From a virus, in IMG/VR virus record IMGVR_UViG_3300020190_000033, positions 18,227 to 82,226 of that record: a stretch of DNA of 64,000 nt; one strand, 5' to 3'. The translations under genes were made by a program, and so were the position numbers. Numbering within the stretch: the first letter of the stretch is position 1; each line of letters starts with the position of its first letter. This document shows positions 18,785 through 26,710 of this stretch, piece after piece. The notes beneath the pieces were generated by a model, which did not search any database, was not told the origin of the DNA, and saw only the letters and a list, made by a program, of their open reading frames with translations.

Positions 18785-19078
18785 TTAACGGATATCAGCA
18801 CAAAGACGAGCTAACAAGATACCTAAAGACTCCCCAACAAGCGGCTCGCCTCCATCCACAGACACCGACCACTCACCTTCTATCCGTTTTAGTTCCACTC
18901 GGGAGCCTCCCAACAGATAAAGTAGACAACCAATGGTGGCAGGGTCTTCTAAGCAATAACCTTCGGGTCTCCACTTTTGTGCGTCTATCTTTTCATTAGA
19001 AGCCCTCCAAGTTCCATCAAAGTTAAGCTGATGTAGCCTCCATCCATTTCTGTCTTTCATCCCTGCCAAGTGTTTCAT
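18785..19078 (-). CDS. Unknown protein, 97 aa
   Basis: Two in-frame GTG codons precede the ATG at 19078; AAGAGG is best spaced for the ATG. The sequence has a Trp-rich N-terminal half ('NGWRLHQLNFDGTWRAS', 'KWRPEGYCLEDPATIG') and a hydrophobic C-terminal half. No recognised family. It lies behind the 18332 gene on the same strand with a 90-nt gap. Confidence 0.55.
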   Translation of the reverse strand: MKHLAGMKDRNGWRLHQLNFDGTWRASNEKIDAQKWRPEGYCLEDPATIGCLLYLLGGSRVELKRIEGEWSVSVDGGEPLVGESLGILLARLCADIR

Positions 19079-19151
19079 CACCACCTCTTAATGTGTGGGG
19101 TTGGGTCGATGCCGATTATACGAAGTTTAATAGACTATATATCGAAGTACG

Positions 19152-19183
19152 CAAGAACCATAAGAATCAAGAACCATAAGAAT
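19152..19183 (+). repeat. Perfect 16-bp tandem duplication
   Basis: The unit CAAGAACCATAAGAAT is repeated twice without interruption in the leader of the metallopeptidase gene, ending 16 nt before its ATG. It may be a slippage product or a doubled binding site. Confidence 0.8.
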
Positions 19184-19199
19184 TATGGAGTCATAGTCT

Positions 19200-20858
19200 A
19201 TGCTAGACGACAAGAAGATACTAGACATGAAGCGTGAGTGGCTCACTTACAGCAAGAATGTCCCTGATCGCTTAACGCCTCAAAATAGGTTAGAACTATC
19301 CAAATATCTGCACAGATACGCAAAAAACTTGGATATGGGATTACGAGCTTTCCGATACGATTTAGAGGTGGAATCGTATCGGACAGAAAACAAACCCATC
19401 AAGCATGAGATAGAGTATGTGATAGAGAAGACTGCGACTGCGTGGTGGGGCTTCTTTTTAGCCATAAACGAGATGGCGGAAACTCTCAGAAAGAGTTCGG
19501 ATACAGCGGACTCTCCCGAAAAGATTGAGCAGGACAAGGCTGAACTTAAAAGCAAGTATCCAAATACGGATTGGGATGATTACTTTGAAAGAAATCCTCG
19601 TAAAACCCAAGCCGAGCTAGACCGCATCAAGTTCGAGCAGATACTCCCCACACTCAAAACGGATAAAGCCCGTGCTGAGAGGAAGTGGCGTGACTTTTGG
19701 AATGTGCTTAAGGACTTATCCGATTTCTTGTCGAGGCACGATTTTACAGATGTGGGTGTTGAGACTTCGTTTTCAGAGGAGAGACAGACGGTGCAGGGTG
19801 TTCCTGTAGGTTTTGTGGGCGGTTTGTCTTTTGAGGATAAGAAGCTGATCGTGAATGAGCATATCCCGTTCTATGTGGGGAGGGTAAAGGAATACTTCCC
19901 TCGGTTGCTCAACTACCAACTCCCTTTTGTGTTTCACGGGTCGGAAACATCTGATTGCGGTACTGCTGCCGCGTGTTATAAGGGTAAACGGATAGAAATA
20001 ACAGCTTCTGGGTTCAGATTCAACAGAACTAACAAGGAAGCGATGTGTCATATTTTAGCACATGAGATGGGACATCACTATTTTGATATCTTGTCGGGTT
20101 CTGCTAAAGACTTTTGGACGAGTGCGATTAAGGGTGACTTTGGAGATTTAGACCTAGAAGAAGTTGGCAAGATTACGGATAAGATCAATCGTGAGAGTGA
20201 TCTTAAAGAAGCATATCCAATCCTGTATCTACAGGATTATGCTCTTTTTCATAAACGACATAAAGATTATTACTCGCTTGAAAGTGCCGTTAAAGCATAT
20301 CGAGATGGCAAGATTGGGAGGTTCATTAAGGTTCCTATGAACCCCATCACGGGATACGCGGTTAAGAACCCCGAGGAAGCCTTTTGTGAGGCGTTTGGAA
20401 TGCTTGTAGCTTATGGAGCAAACGCAGTATTGGGTAAGATAAAATATCTACTCTCGGTTGTCTTATCGGGACACCTTAAGATTTCTTCAAGAACTAAACG
20501 GGCATCGGATAAGGCATACAGGAGTTTATGGTTATCCAAAATAGACTCCCTACCACATTCAGGCGATGATCCTTTGCTTATCCAATATCGAGATCAACTT
20601 GAAGCTGGATACAGGCTTAGGGGAGAAGCGGAGAGGGTCATAGAAGAACGCTTGGCAATTAGATCGAAACCAAGCGTATTATCTCAGCCTTTGCCTGTTG
20701 ATGAACTAAGGACATTATGGCTAATAGCCAAGAGGAAGAAAGATATCGAATCTATGGAACGGATAAAAGCGTTAGGTCTTGACGCACGAGATGGAAAGCG
20801 ACCTAGCCTTTTAGATGTGGTGGATTTTAAAAGGCTTCAGAAGCTACTCAACTCTTAA
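19200..20858 (+). CDS. Zinc metallopeptidase-like protein, 552 aa
   Basis: The HExxH zincin motif is clear: 'MCHILAHEMGHHYFD' with His288, Glu289 and His292. About 100 residues later 'NPEEAFCEAFGM' (around 390-401) offers glutamates for the third zinc ligand, as in gluzincin-type enzymes. The N-terminal ~190 residues are helical and charged, and the C-terminal ~120 also look helical ('EERLAIRSKP...DELRTLWLIAKRKKD'). There is no signal peptide. A phage intracellular or virion-carried protease is implied; its target is unknown. GGAG lies 11 nt before the ATG, after a doubled 16-bp repeat. It converges on and overlaps the 20848 gene by 11 nt. Confidence 0.75.
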   Translation: MLDDKKILDMKREWLTYSKNVPDRLTPQNRLELSKYLHRYAKNLDMGLRAFRYDLEVESYRTENKPIKHEIEYVIEKTATAWWGFFLAINEMAETLRKSSDTADSPEKIEQDKAELKSKYPNTDWDDYFERNPRKTQAELDRIKFEQILPTLKTDKARAERKWRDFWNVLKDLSDFLSRHDFTDVGVETSFSEERQTVQGVPVGFVGGLSFEDKKLIVNEHIPFYVGRVKEYFPRLLNYQLPFVFHGSETSDCGTAAACYKGKRIEITASGFRFNRTNKEAMCHILAHEMGHHYFDILSGSAKDFWTSAIKGDFGDLDLEEVGKITDKINRESDLKEAYPILYLQDYALFHKRHKDYYSLESAVKAYRDGKIGRFIKVPMNPITGYAVKNPEEAFCEAFGMLVAYGANAVLGKIKYLLSVVLSGHLKISSRTKRASDKAYRSLWLSKIDSLPHSGDDPLLIQYRDQLEAGYRLRGEAERVIEERLAIRSKPSVLSQPLPVDELRTLWLIAKRKKDIESMERIKALGLDARDGKRPSLLDVVDFKRLQKLLNS

Positions 20859-21399
20859 GTGTTTCTCTTATCCAATTCATATAGGTATCAAGGCTTAGGG
20901 TAAAGTTTTTATACAGGGAGGGAGCCAAGTTATCGCTAAACCATGTGGTTTTGTAGTACGCAGATGTGGCGGGCTTAGAGAACAGGATAAGCTGTATACA
21001 ACCCGTGGTGTCTTTAGGTATCCTGAACCCCGTGAAAGATTTGCCATCCGTGTAGGTGGGGACGAAAACATTATTCATATCGCTACACCACTCCACCTTT
21101 ATGGTAAAGTCAGAGGAGTGTTCAGCCGCCATAGTGTAGACTATGGTGGTGTTGCTTTTGTTCTTATGCAAGGATACATCATAGAAGCCCATTTCAGTCA
21201 ACCACACAAGTAGTATCTTGTGGAGCGTATTGGGCGTGATCTGATTATTTTCATCACAAAAGTAATAAAGGTGATCGTAATTTACATCCATCGCCTTTTT
21301 CTTCCCATCTACCTTGATCAGGACAGAGGGTAGAAACATCTCGATGTTAGTGGAGTGTCCCCCTGTACTCATATCGACAAGTGACATTGAATATATCAT
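20848..21399 (-). CDS. Unknown protein, 183 aa
   Basis: Begins 'MIYSMSLVDMSTGGHSTNIEMFLPSVLIKVDGKKK'. It is a soluble mixed alpha/beta sequence with a Phe/Tyr/Trp-rich C-terminal part ('YYKTTWFSDNLAPSLYKNFTLSLDTYMNWIRETLKS'). Its ATG immediately follows the stop of the upstream 21690 gene without spacing, so the pair is co-transcribed and probably coupled. No family recognised. Confidence 0.6.
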   Translation of the reverse strand: MIYSMSLVDMSTGGHSTNIEMFLPSVLIKVDGKKKAMDVNYDHLYYFCDENNQITPNTLHKILLVWLTEMGFYDVSLHKNKSNTTIVYTMAAEHSSDFTIKVEWCSDMNNVFVPTYTDGKSFTGFRIPKDTTGCIQLILFSKPATSAYYKTTWFSDNLAPSLYKNFTLSLDTYMNWIRETLKS

Positions 21400-21690
21400 T
21401 TAGTTTTCCTTGACCTTGCCCTTGCTGTTAATCGAGAGCGTACACCCCTTATTATCGGTAAAGATGGTCATCCGCCCCTCTTTTTTCCACACAACTCTTA
21501 GAGTATCCGTTCCCACATTGAAGGTGACGGAACCCTCCGTATTCGGGTTGATTGACCATGACATAGGGGCAATCTTAGAGGCATCACCAAGTACTAGGGC
21601 GGGCTTTGTGGTGATCACCACGACCTCCCCCGCTTTGACGAGGGCGAACCCACCACCCATGATCTTGCCGAATGTTTTGATCTCGTACAT
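21400..21690 (-). CDS. Unknown small protein, 96 aa
   Basis: The start at 21690 is set by AGGAGA 6 nt upstream; the frame is open nine codons further but without a ribosome-binding site. 'MYEIKTFGKIMGGGFALVKAGEVVVITTKPA' followed by alternating beta segments suggests a small beta-barrel or sandwich. It is the first gene of a two-gene minus-strand unit with the 20848 gene and diverges from the lytic enzyme gene at 21821. Confidence 0.6.
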   Translation of the reverse strand: MYEIKTFGKIMGGGFALVKAGEVVVITTKPALVLGDASKIAPMSWSINPNTEGSVTFNVGTDTLRVVWKKEGRMTIFTDNKGCTLSINSKGKVKEN

Positions 21691-21758
21691 AGTATCTCCT
21701 ATAGGGTCACACCACATCTAATAAGACAGAATGGGGGTTGGGACACAGAAAAGGATAG

Positions 21759-21799
21759 TATCCCAACCCGAGCTATCTATTATTAATGGGGTGTACCCC
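21759..21799 (+). promoter_or_regulatory. Conserved TATCCCAA leader element, copy A
   Basis: TATCCCAA at 21759-21766 is followed by exactly 28 nt ending in GGTGT (21790-21794), including TATTATTAATG, then GGGGT-GT-ACCCC, a short perfect hairpin. The same order and spacing occur at 27809, 26641 and 31012. The element precedes the lytic transglycosylase start at 21821. It could be a phage-specific promoter followed by a 5' hairpin, or an RNA leader; the conserved spacing is what the sequence shows. Confidence 0.65.
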
Positions 21800-21820
21800 C
21801 TCTACGAAGAGAGAAGCATA

Positions 21821-22396
21821 ATGAGCAAGTTGGATATACTCAACATCATCATCAAGCTGTTGGTTTTGGATAATGCTCAGGGTTTGGATAAACCCGCAGT
21901 TAAGGCACACCTCAATGAGGTAGCCTCGGCTATATACGCGGAGGGGGGAGTGAAGGCGGGTGTGCCTCATGAGAGGCTAATCAGCTTGGCGTATAATGAG
22001 AGTAGGTTTGGATACAAGTATGTGGGGACGGGAACCTACCCTAAGACCTCATGGGGGGCGTGTGGTGTGTATCAGCAAGTCCCCGCCTACTCCACCATCC
22101 CCACCACCTGCGACAAGTTGGGGAAAAATATCCGTCACGCCACAAAGGTGGCGGTTGGGTATCTGAAGTACATGAGGGCAAGGTGGAAGGTATCCAATAC
22201 GGATAAGATGGATACCTTAATGTGTCACTACTACAGCGGCAACACTTGTGATGTGGAGGCGAAGGGTTATGCCTCACGGCACAAGAAGATTAGACTCAAG
22301 GCGATCAGTCTTGTGGGCAAGAAGAAGGTTGTTGTGGGGAAGAAGAAGGTTCTTGTAGCCTCACGGAAAAAGGGGCTCCCTCCTGCAACTATTTAG
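21821..22396 (+). CDS. Lytic transglycosylase-like peptidoglycan hydrolase, 191 aa
   Basis: The motif 'LISLAYNESRFGYKYVG' followed by 'SWGACGVYQQVP' is the E-S-R-F and G-x-x-Q pattern of SLT-type transglycosylases, with Glu60 as the presumed catalytic acid cleaving the glycan strand. The C-terminus is strongly basic with a repeated 'VGKKKVVVGKKKVLVASRKKG', possibly binding cell-wall polymers or DNA. No signal peptide is visible, so export would need a holin, or the protein may be virion-borne. The start at 21821 is preceded by purine-rich GAAGAGAGAAG; the frame is open upstream but would read through the leader element. Confidence 0.78.
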   Translation: MSKLDILNIIIKLLVLDNAQGLDKPAVKAHLNEVASAIYAEGGVKAGVPHERLISLAYNESRFGYKYVGTGTYPKTSWGACGVYQQVPAYSTIPTTCDKLGKNIRHATKVAVGYLKYMRARWKVSNTDKMDTLMCHYYSGNTCDVEAKGYASRHKKIRLKAISLVGKKKVVVGKKKVLVASRKKGLPPATI

Positions 22397-22444
22397 TATA
22401 ATGCCTCGGGGTCGAAGGTGAAAGCTCTAAACAAAGGATAGGTG

Positions 22445-23050
22445 ATGCTAAGTTTTTTGTACTCTACAGTAAACGCGGGAAAGACAGCTCATTTGATAAT
22501 GAGAGCACACTCTTGTTCCGAAGCTGGCATTAACCACGAGGTTCTTGTCCCTGAAATAGCATCTAAGAGAGATGGCATATCTCGTGTTTCCTCTAGGATA
22601 GGGATACAGAGAGGAGCATCGTCTCTTAAAGGCGACACTTGTCCTTATGAGTATATTATCTCTTGTAACGAAAGAGCCTTGAGGGTTTGGGGCAAGCCTA
22701 ATCCGATTAAGATAGTTTTTGTGGATGAGGCTCAATTCTTAACAAAGGCTCAGGTGGTGGGGCTAACGCGGATAGTGGATGAGCTAGCTGTTCCTGTTTT
22801 CGCCTATGGCTTAAGAACGGACTTCAAGGGAGAGTTATTTGAGGGCAGTTCTTATTTACTTGGTTGGGCGGATAAGGTGGAGGAGATATCCATATTTGGT
22901 AAGTCAGAATATGGGGGATTGGTGGAGCGAGCGACTTTCAACATGAAAGTCGATTTAGAGGGTAAGCAGGTAGTCAAGGGAGACTCGATTGATCCAGGGT
23001 TTGGATACCTTCCTGTATCCCGCAAGAGGTTTGGTTTAACGAAGTTTTAA
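22445..23050 (+). CDS. tdk: Thymidine kinase, type II
   Basis: Phosphorylates thymidine to dTMP to feed phage DNA synthesis. Seen: P-loop 'YSTVNAGKTAHL' (Gly12-Lys13-Thr14), Walker-B/catalytic 'IVFVDEAQF' (Asp94-Glu95), and the lasso-region sequence 'VFAYGLRTDFKGELFEGSSYLL', diagnostic of the type II family. Length (201 aa) is typical. The usual structural-zinc CxxC pairs are absent: where family members have 'C-x2-C-x-A-T-F', this protein has 'ISIFGKSEYGGLVERATFNM'. A GTG directly precedes the ATG; AAAGGA fits the ATG at 22445. It overlaps the sigma-like gene's 3' end by 4 nt. Confidence 0.9.
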   Translation: MLSFLYSTVNAGKTAHLIMRAHSCSEAGINHEVLVPEIASKRDGISRVSSRIGIQRGASSLKGDTCPYEYIISCNERALRVWGKPNPIKIVFVDEAQFLTKAQVVGLTRIVDELAVPVFAYGLRTDFKGELFEGSSYLLGWADKVEEISIFGKSEYGGLVERATFNMKVDLEGKQVVKGDSIDPGFGYLPVSRKRFGLTKF

Positions 23051-23673
23051 GCGTCTCTACGCTGTAAAAGAGAAGCGACCTGAGACCTTATCTCTTTGAC
23101 GCAAAGATTGACCCTCTTCATTTCCCAGCCTAGTTCTTGGGCGATGTGTGCGTGTTTGGTGCCTTCCATCATGGCATCGAACACTTTGAGTAAGTCTCCT
23201 TGAAAAGATGACCTTACTTGTTCGATTAAGAAGTCATCTTCTTCGGTGGAGTAATGAGATGCGAGATTTGATGTAGCGGCATCATCTTCAGAACCAACAC
23301 ATTCGCGGTCATTGTGTAGTTTCCGCTTCTTGACAATGTTCATGACAACGCAGTTCATGACCATGACGACATAGGTAGAGAAGGCAGACTTCTTTGGGTC
23401 ATAGGGACAAGTGCCTTCGTTACGGATAATCAGTCCTTTATAAACCTCTTGGAGGACATCTTCGGGGTCTAATCCGAGACGAGCGACTTGTTTTGCTTGG
23501 CGTTTGTAGAACAAGAGTCGGATGTCGGACGACTTTTTATTGATGTCGATTCCGTGGGGTTTCTTTTTGATTGGGTTGAACTTCTTTTTGAAGTCAAAGC
23601 TGAGTATCGCATAGACCCCCTGATGCCATTTTTTGTTTGGCTGCACTTGGGTATAGTCAACAAGGCACTCCAT
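23047..23673 (-). CDS. Sigma-70-family-like transcription factor, 208 aa
   Basis: Region 2 is visible at residues ~54-118: 'LGLDPEDVLQEVYKGLI' then 'YDPKKSAFSTYVVMVMNCVVMNIVKKRKL', matching the D-D-L-x-Q-E and F-x-x-Y helices that bind the RNA polymerase clamp and the -10 element. A C-terminal helix-turn-helix-like stretch, 'TKHAHIAQELGWEMKRVNLCVKEIRSQVASLL' (~172-203), fits region 4. This is the ECF-like two-domain layout. A phage-encoded sigma factor would redirect host RNA polymerase; the TATCCCAA element is a candidate target (inference). GGAGAG favours the start at 23673 over an ATG 12 nt upstream. Confidence 0.78.
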   Translation of the reverse strand: MECLVDYTQVQPNKKWHQGVYAILSFDFKKKFNPIKKKPHGIDINKKSSDIRLLFYKRQAKQVARLGLDPEDVLQEVYKGLIIRNEGTCPYDPKKSAFSTYVVMVMNCVVMNIVKKRKLHNDRECVGSEDDAATSNLASHYSTEEDDFLIEQVRSSFQGDLLKVFDAMMEGTKHAHIAQELGWEMKRVNLCVKEIRSQVASLLQRRDA

Positions 23674-23738
23674 ATAACTCTCCATAAAGGTGGGTTCAAA
23701 GGAGTACCCGTTATTGCCTAATTAACCTAGGGTGTCAA

Positions 23739-24749
23739 ATGAAACTTGCAAAGCAAATACTACTGCTGGCGTGGGTCAAAGAGAAGACACAGATCAACCC
23801 TAAACGCCTATCGGATAACCTGACAAGAGATCAGCTTTCCGAGTTGTTGGGGTTATTGGATAAGCTAAAGAGCTTAGGGGGAGTGTTCACGCCGCAGGAA
23901 GTGATAGAGGAGTATCTCGAAGATAATGGTGTGGATTTATCAGCCCCGAAAAAGTGTTCATCAGGGCAAAAGATAGATATGGTTCTTTTAACTGCAACAC
24001 ATCCAAAATTGGATAATGGGTGTGTGAGCGTTTTTTTAAGCCATTTATTATTGGCACACGGCTTCAAGAACACCCGTTCAAACAGGAGACTTCTGACTAA
24101 ACACTTTAAGGAGTTGGGTTATCAGCTATCCAAAAAGGAGCTGATAACTAGTCCACATAGAGAGTTATCAGAGGTAGTGCAACTAAAGGAGGCATATGAA
24201 CCGAAGTTCCCCTCAGGTCTAGATGTGAGTGAAGCGGAGCCGAAGAAGCGTAATGCTCACATAGTGGATTGGCTTTATGAAGGTCATGAAGTGCAGGTAG
24301 GGGGAGAAGCATACACAAGAAAAAATGTGAACGCTCGTTGGGAAGCCTTTATGGTGAGACGGATGCACGAGTTGTATGAGTCAAGCGAGCTACCTTATCT
24401 ATATAAGCACCGAGTACAACGCGGGGTCTTTGATGATGTCGCTGAAGTACGCATGATCTTCCAACTAGCTATCCGAGATGTGTTTAAGCCGATGAACATA
24501 ATAGATTGGGTCACTCTCTCAGTCGGGTATGAACTGCCTTTGTTTGATTCGGCGGATAGCCAACATAAAGAAGTCTTGGTGTCCACCTGTACCGACAGCG
24601 TATTGGGGATTTTGAACAAGACACTTGTAGACGGAAAACCGCTAGCTATTGACCCCAAAATGGTAAGTGGTTGGTTAAGTCTGTTGGTTATTTCGTATGT
24701 CGAGGATGCTCTAAGCCAATTCAAAGGAATGAGATGTCATACCTCCTGA
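23739..24749 (+). CDS. Unknown protein, 336 aa
   Basis: Diverges from the sigma-like gene across a 65-nt gap. Helical, charged N-terminal part ('KLAKQILLLAWVKEKTQINPKRLSDNLTRDQLSELLGLLDKLKSL'), then an alpha/beta remainder with 'NARWEAFMVRRMHELYESSELPYLYKHRVQRGVFDDVAE'. No signal peptide or catalytic motif recognised. The next gene starts 16 nt before its end, so the two are coupled. Confidence 0.62.
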   Translation: MKLAKQILLLAWVKEKTQINPKRLSDNLTRDQLSELLGLLDKLKSLGGVFTPQEVIEEYLEDNGVDLSAPKKCSSGQKIDMVLLTATHPKLDNGCVSVFLSHLLLAHGFKNTRSNRRLLTKHFKELGYQLSKKELITSPHRELSEVVQLKEAYEPKFPSGLDVSEAEPKKRNAHIVDWLYEGHEVQVGGEAYTRKNVNARWEAFMVRRMHELYESSELPYLYKHRVQRGVFDDVAEVRMIFQLAIRDVFKPMNIIDWVTLSVGYELPLFDSADSQHKEVLVSTCTDSVLGILNKTLVDGKPLAIDPKMVSGWLSLLVISYVEDALSQFKGMRCHTS

Positions 24750-25480
24750 TTTTAAGTCTTTCTTTCCAATGTTTATTGGACGGACTGCAACAAGCCTCCC
24801 GAGTTAATATCCTGCCGAAGTGGAAGTTTGTTTATTCTCGCCCCGCCGAGTATGGAGACCAACTCAGATTTCTTCAACACGCTTGGGAGGATGCAGAAAC
24901 CGATCCAAGAATACTAGCACTCGCTTGGATGGAAAGTCGGATAAGACCAACTATCCATAAAGGAGATAATGGTAAAGCCTGTGGGGTGTTTCAAATTCAT
25001 GCTAGGTATTCGTATCCCGCTTTCACAAGGGGACATTGGAATAATTGGAACCCTGAGGAACACAAAGAAGCTATCCAAAAAGAGTGCGTCAAACTAAAAC
25101 ACCCTAAATACGCAGTCCAAGTCATGAGGAAGTTCCTCCACCTTTTTGACGAAGAAGATTTACACTCCTGCCACCACCAAAGCGGTATCCGTGGCTCTTG
25201 TAATGATTGGTATAAACAACGCCTTGATTATTGGATAACATTTTTCCAATATAAACTCGTAACCTGTTCTAATGGAGATATGTCGATGGCTATGATGCGT
25301 ACAGGAACCCCTACTTCCGCTACACCTATTGAGATGGTTCAGGGATATCTTGATGGGATGCAGGGCAAGTCACCTTCTTCTCAGTCCGATGTCTATAAGA
25401 CAGGATACGAACTCGCCCTTAAAGTTAAACGCGGGGAAACCGAAGCTCCAGCTTGGGCTATCACCCACCAAAATGGATAA
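24734..25480 (+). CDS. Lytic transglycosylase-like protein with N-terminal hydrophobic segment, 248 aa
   Basis: Starts inside the end of the previous gene with AAAGGA upstream. Residues ~2-18 ('SYLLILSLSFQCLLDGL') form a short hydrophobic segment that could act as a signal or signal-anchor. 'RILALAWMESRIRPTIHKGDNGKACGVFQIHARYS' (residues 59-93) is a transglycosylase active-site pattern with Glu67 as presumed acid and 'G-V-F-Q-I' as the second motif. The C-terminal ~60 residues ('TPIEMVQGYLDGMQG...YELALKVKRGETEAPAWA') may be a separate small domain. It is the second wall hydrolase in 3 kb, so one may act in entry and the other in lysis (inference). Confidence 0.75.
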   Translation: MSYLLILSLSFQCLLDGLQQASRVNILPKWKFVYSRPAEYGDQLRFLQHAWEDAETDPRILALAWMESRIRPTIHKGDNGKACGVFQIHARYSYPAFTRGHWNNWNPEEHKEAIQKECVKLKHPKYAVQVMRKFLHLFDEEDLHSCHHQSGIRGSCNDWYKQRLDYWITFFQYKLVTCSNGDMSMAMMRTGTPTSATPIEMVQGYLDGMQGKSPSSQSDVYKTGYELALKVKRGETEAPAWAITHQNG

Positions 25481-25486
25481 CGCTAC

Positions 25487-26158
25487 ATGGACGATGGATG
25501 GCTTAAACAAGGTTTTGCAAGCCCCCTAGAGACATATCGACCATACCTCCTCTCTAGAGGTGTCAATAGCCAATCCACTATCCATTTCCACTCTTGGAAC
25601 CCCCATTCAAATGTCCAAGACCCCCGTTTTAAATCTATGTTTGGACAACAAGGGGAACGCATAAAAGAACACCTGATTATTCCGATCTCCTCCCCTAGAG
25701 GTCAAATCATCGGACTTGAAGCCCGCTCTCTTTCTGAAGATGGACAAAAGAAAGTCCTTCAGTATCGTACACCACACTCTCAATGGAACCCTTACCTACT
25801 CGGCTCTCAAAATGCTTTTAAAGCCCTTTGGGAAGGACACGACCTTTGGATAGTCGAAGGTGTGTTTGATCTGATCGCAGTTGAAAAATGCCTCTCTAAT
25901 GGAGATGCCGTTTGTTCAACCCTCCGTGCAGGTATGGACGCAAATACTCTCGCATCCATCTCTCAGTTTTATACTCCCATGTCCACCATCTATATCTGTT
26001 ACGACAATGACGAAACAGGAAGAAAGAAATCTCTTTGGCTTCATAAGGAGATGTCCCGCCTCGGAATCCGTTGTGTAGAATGGAAGTACAGAGGAAAAGA
26101 CCCCGGAGAAGTTTGGAAAGCTGGCGGTCTTCAGGGTCTAAAGAAAATGTTTTATTAA
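25487..26158 (+). CDS. DNA primase, TOPRIM catalytic domain, 223 aa
   Basis: Makes RNA primers at the replication fork. Seen: 'PISSPRGQIIGLEARSL' (DnaG-type RNA-polymerase N-subdomain), 'DLWIVEGVFDLIAVEK' with the TOPRIM glutamate Glu124, and 'IYICYDNDETGRKKSLWLHKEMSRLGI' with the DxD pair Asp173/Asp175. It lacks the N-terminal zinc-binding domain and C-terminal helicase-binding domain of bacterial DnaG, being about one third of that length, as in several phage primases. It starts 6 nt after the transglycosylase stop. The likely partner helicase is at 42465. Confidence 0.85.
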   Translation: MDDGWLKQGFASPLETYRPYLLSRGVNSQSTIHFHSWNPHSNVQDPRFKSMFGQQGERIKEHLIIPISSPRGQIIGLEARSLSEDGQKKVLQYRTPHSQWNPYLLGSQNAFKALWEGHDLWIVEGVFDLIAVEKCLSNGDAVCSTLRAGMDANTLASISQFYTPMSTIYICYDNDETGRKKSLWLHKEMSRLGIRCVEWKYRGKDPGEVWKAGGLQGLKKMFY

Positions 26159-26212
26159 TAGATCATCTATCATATGCACCTAATCAAGACAACCTGATCA
26201 GGAGCATAAACC

Positions 26213-26638
26213 ATGAGAAGAACCGCTAGTGAAATCTTAAGTGACCTTGAAACCCGCATCGCACGCTTAGAGCGTCACGCTTCCAAGTCCCGTTTCGCTG
26301 ACGATATGTGGGCGGATGACCTTGAGGCGGATGATATGTTCGCTGATGAGATGTTCGCAGGGCGTACTTGGGACGGCAAGGGGAATCAGAAAGACTACAA
26401 CAACCCACCCGCCCCAAAAAATCAAGCAGATTGTTACTCCGCAGACAATTGGGAAGGACTCGGTAAGCCCGGTCAGGGCGAAACCTGTTATCGTCTCCAC
26501 AACAACTACGGCGAAGCCAACTCAGGTAAGCCGGGTTCAGCCGCTAGAAAAGAGTACAACAGGAGATACCGTGAGGAGTGGATGGACTCTGCCTCCATCA
26601 AGAGACCTGAGGGTAAGAGACCAGGCGGTCGTAGATAG
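26213..26638 (+). CDS. Tagged protein: shared N-terminal tag plus acidic repeat, 141 aa
   Basis: Residues 1-25 carry the tag seen on several unrelated proteins here ('MRRTASEILSDLETRIARLE'). Next comes an acidic repeated segment, residues ~29-49, built from 'ADDM/ADDL/ADEM' units, then a Cys/Asn/Gly-rich middle and a basic end ('EGKRPGGRR'). No known fold. AGGAGC precedes the ATG, and the 10-bp palindrome CCTGATCAGG overlaps that site. The tag may direct these proteins to one place, such as the prohead interior (inference). Confidence 0.68.
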   Translation: MRRTASEILSDLETRIARLERHASKSRFADDMWADDLEADDMFADEMFAGRTWDGKGNQKDYNNPPAPKNQADCYSADNWEGLGKPGQGETCYRLHNNYGEANSGKPGSAARKEYNRRYREEWMDSASIKRPEGKRPGGRR

Positions 26639-26640
26639 AG

Positions 26641-26710
26641 TATCCCAAGGGGGTTTCTCCGTTATTAGTTAGGTGTGAGAGATACACACCAACCCCCTCA
26701 GGAGATGATC
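26641..26710 (+). promoter_or_regulatory. Conserved TATCCCAA leader element, copy C, with competing stems
   Basis: TATCCCAA (26641-26648) plus 28 nt ending in GGTGT (26676). Visible pairings: GGTGTG (26672-26677) with CACACC (26685-26690); GGGGGTT (26649-26655) with AACCCCC (26691-26697); TCTCC (26656-26660) with GGAGA (26701-26705), the ribosome-binding site of the gene at 26711. The second and third pairings cross, so they are either mutually exclusive or form a pseudoknot. Confidence 0.62.

Noticed and set aside
22398-22403. TATAAT as a host-type promoter for thymidine kinase
   Set aside because: No -35 at suitable spacing, so a single match is not enough.
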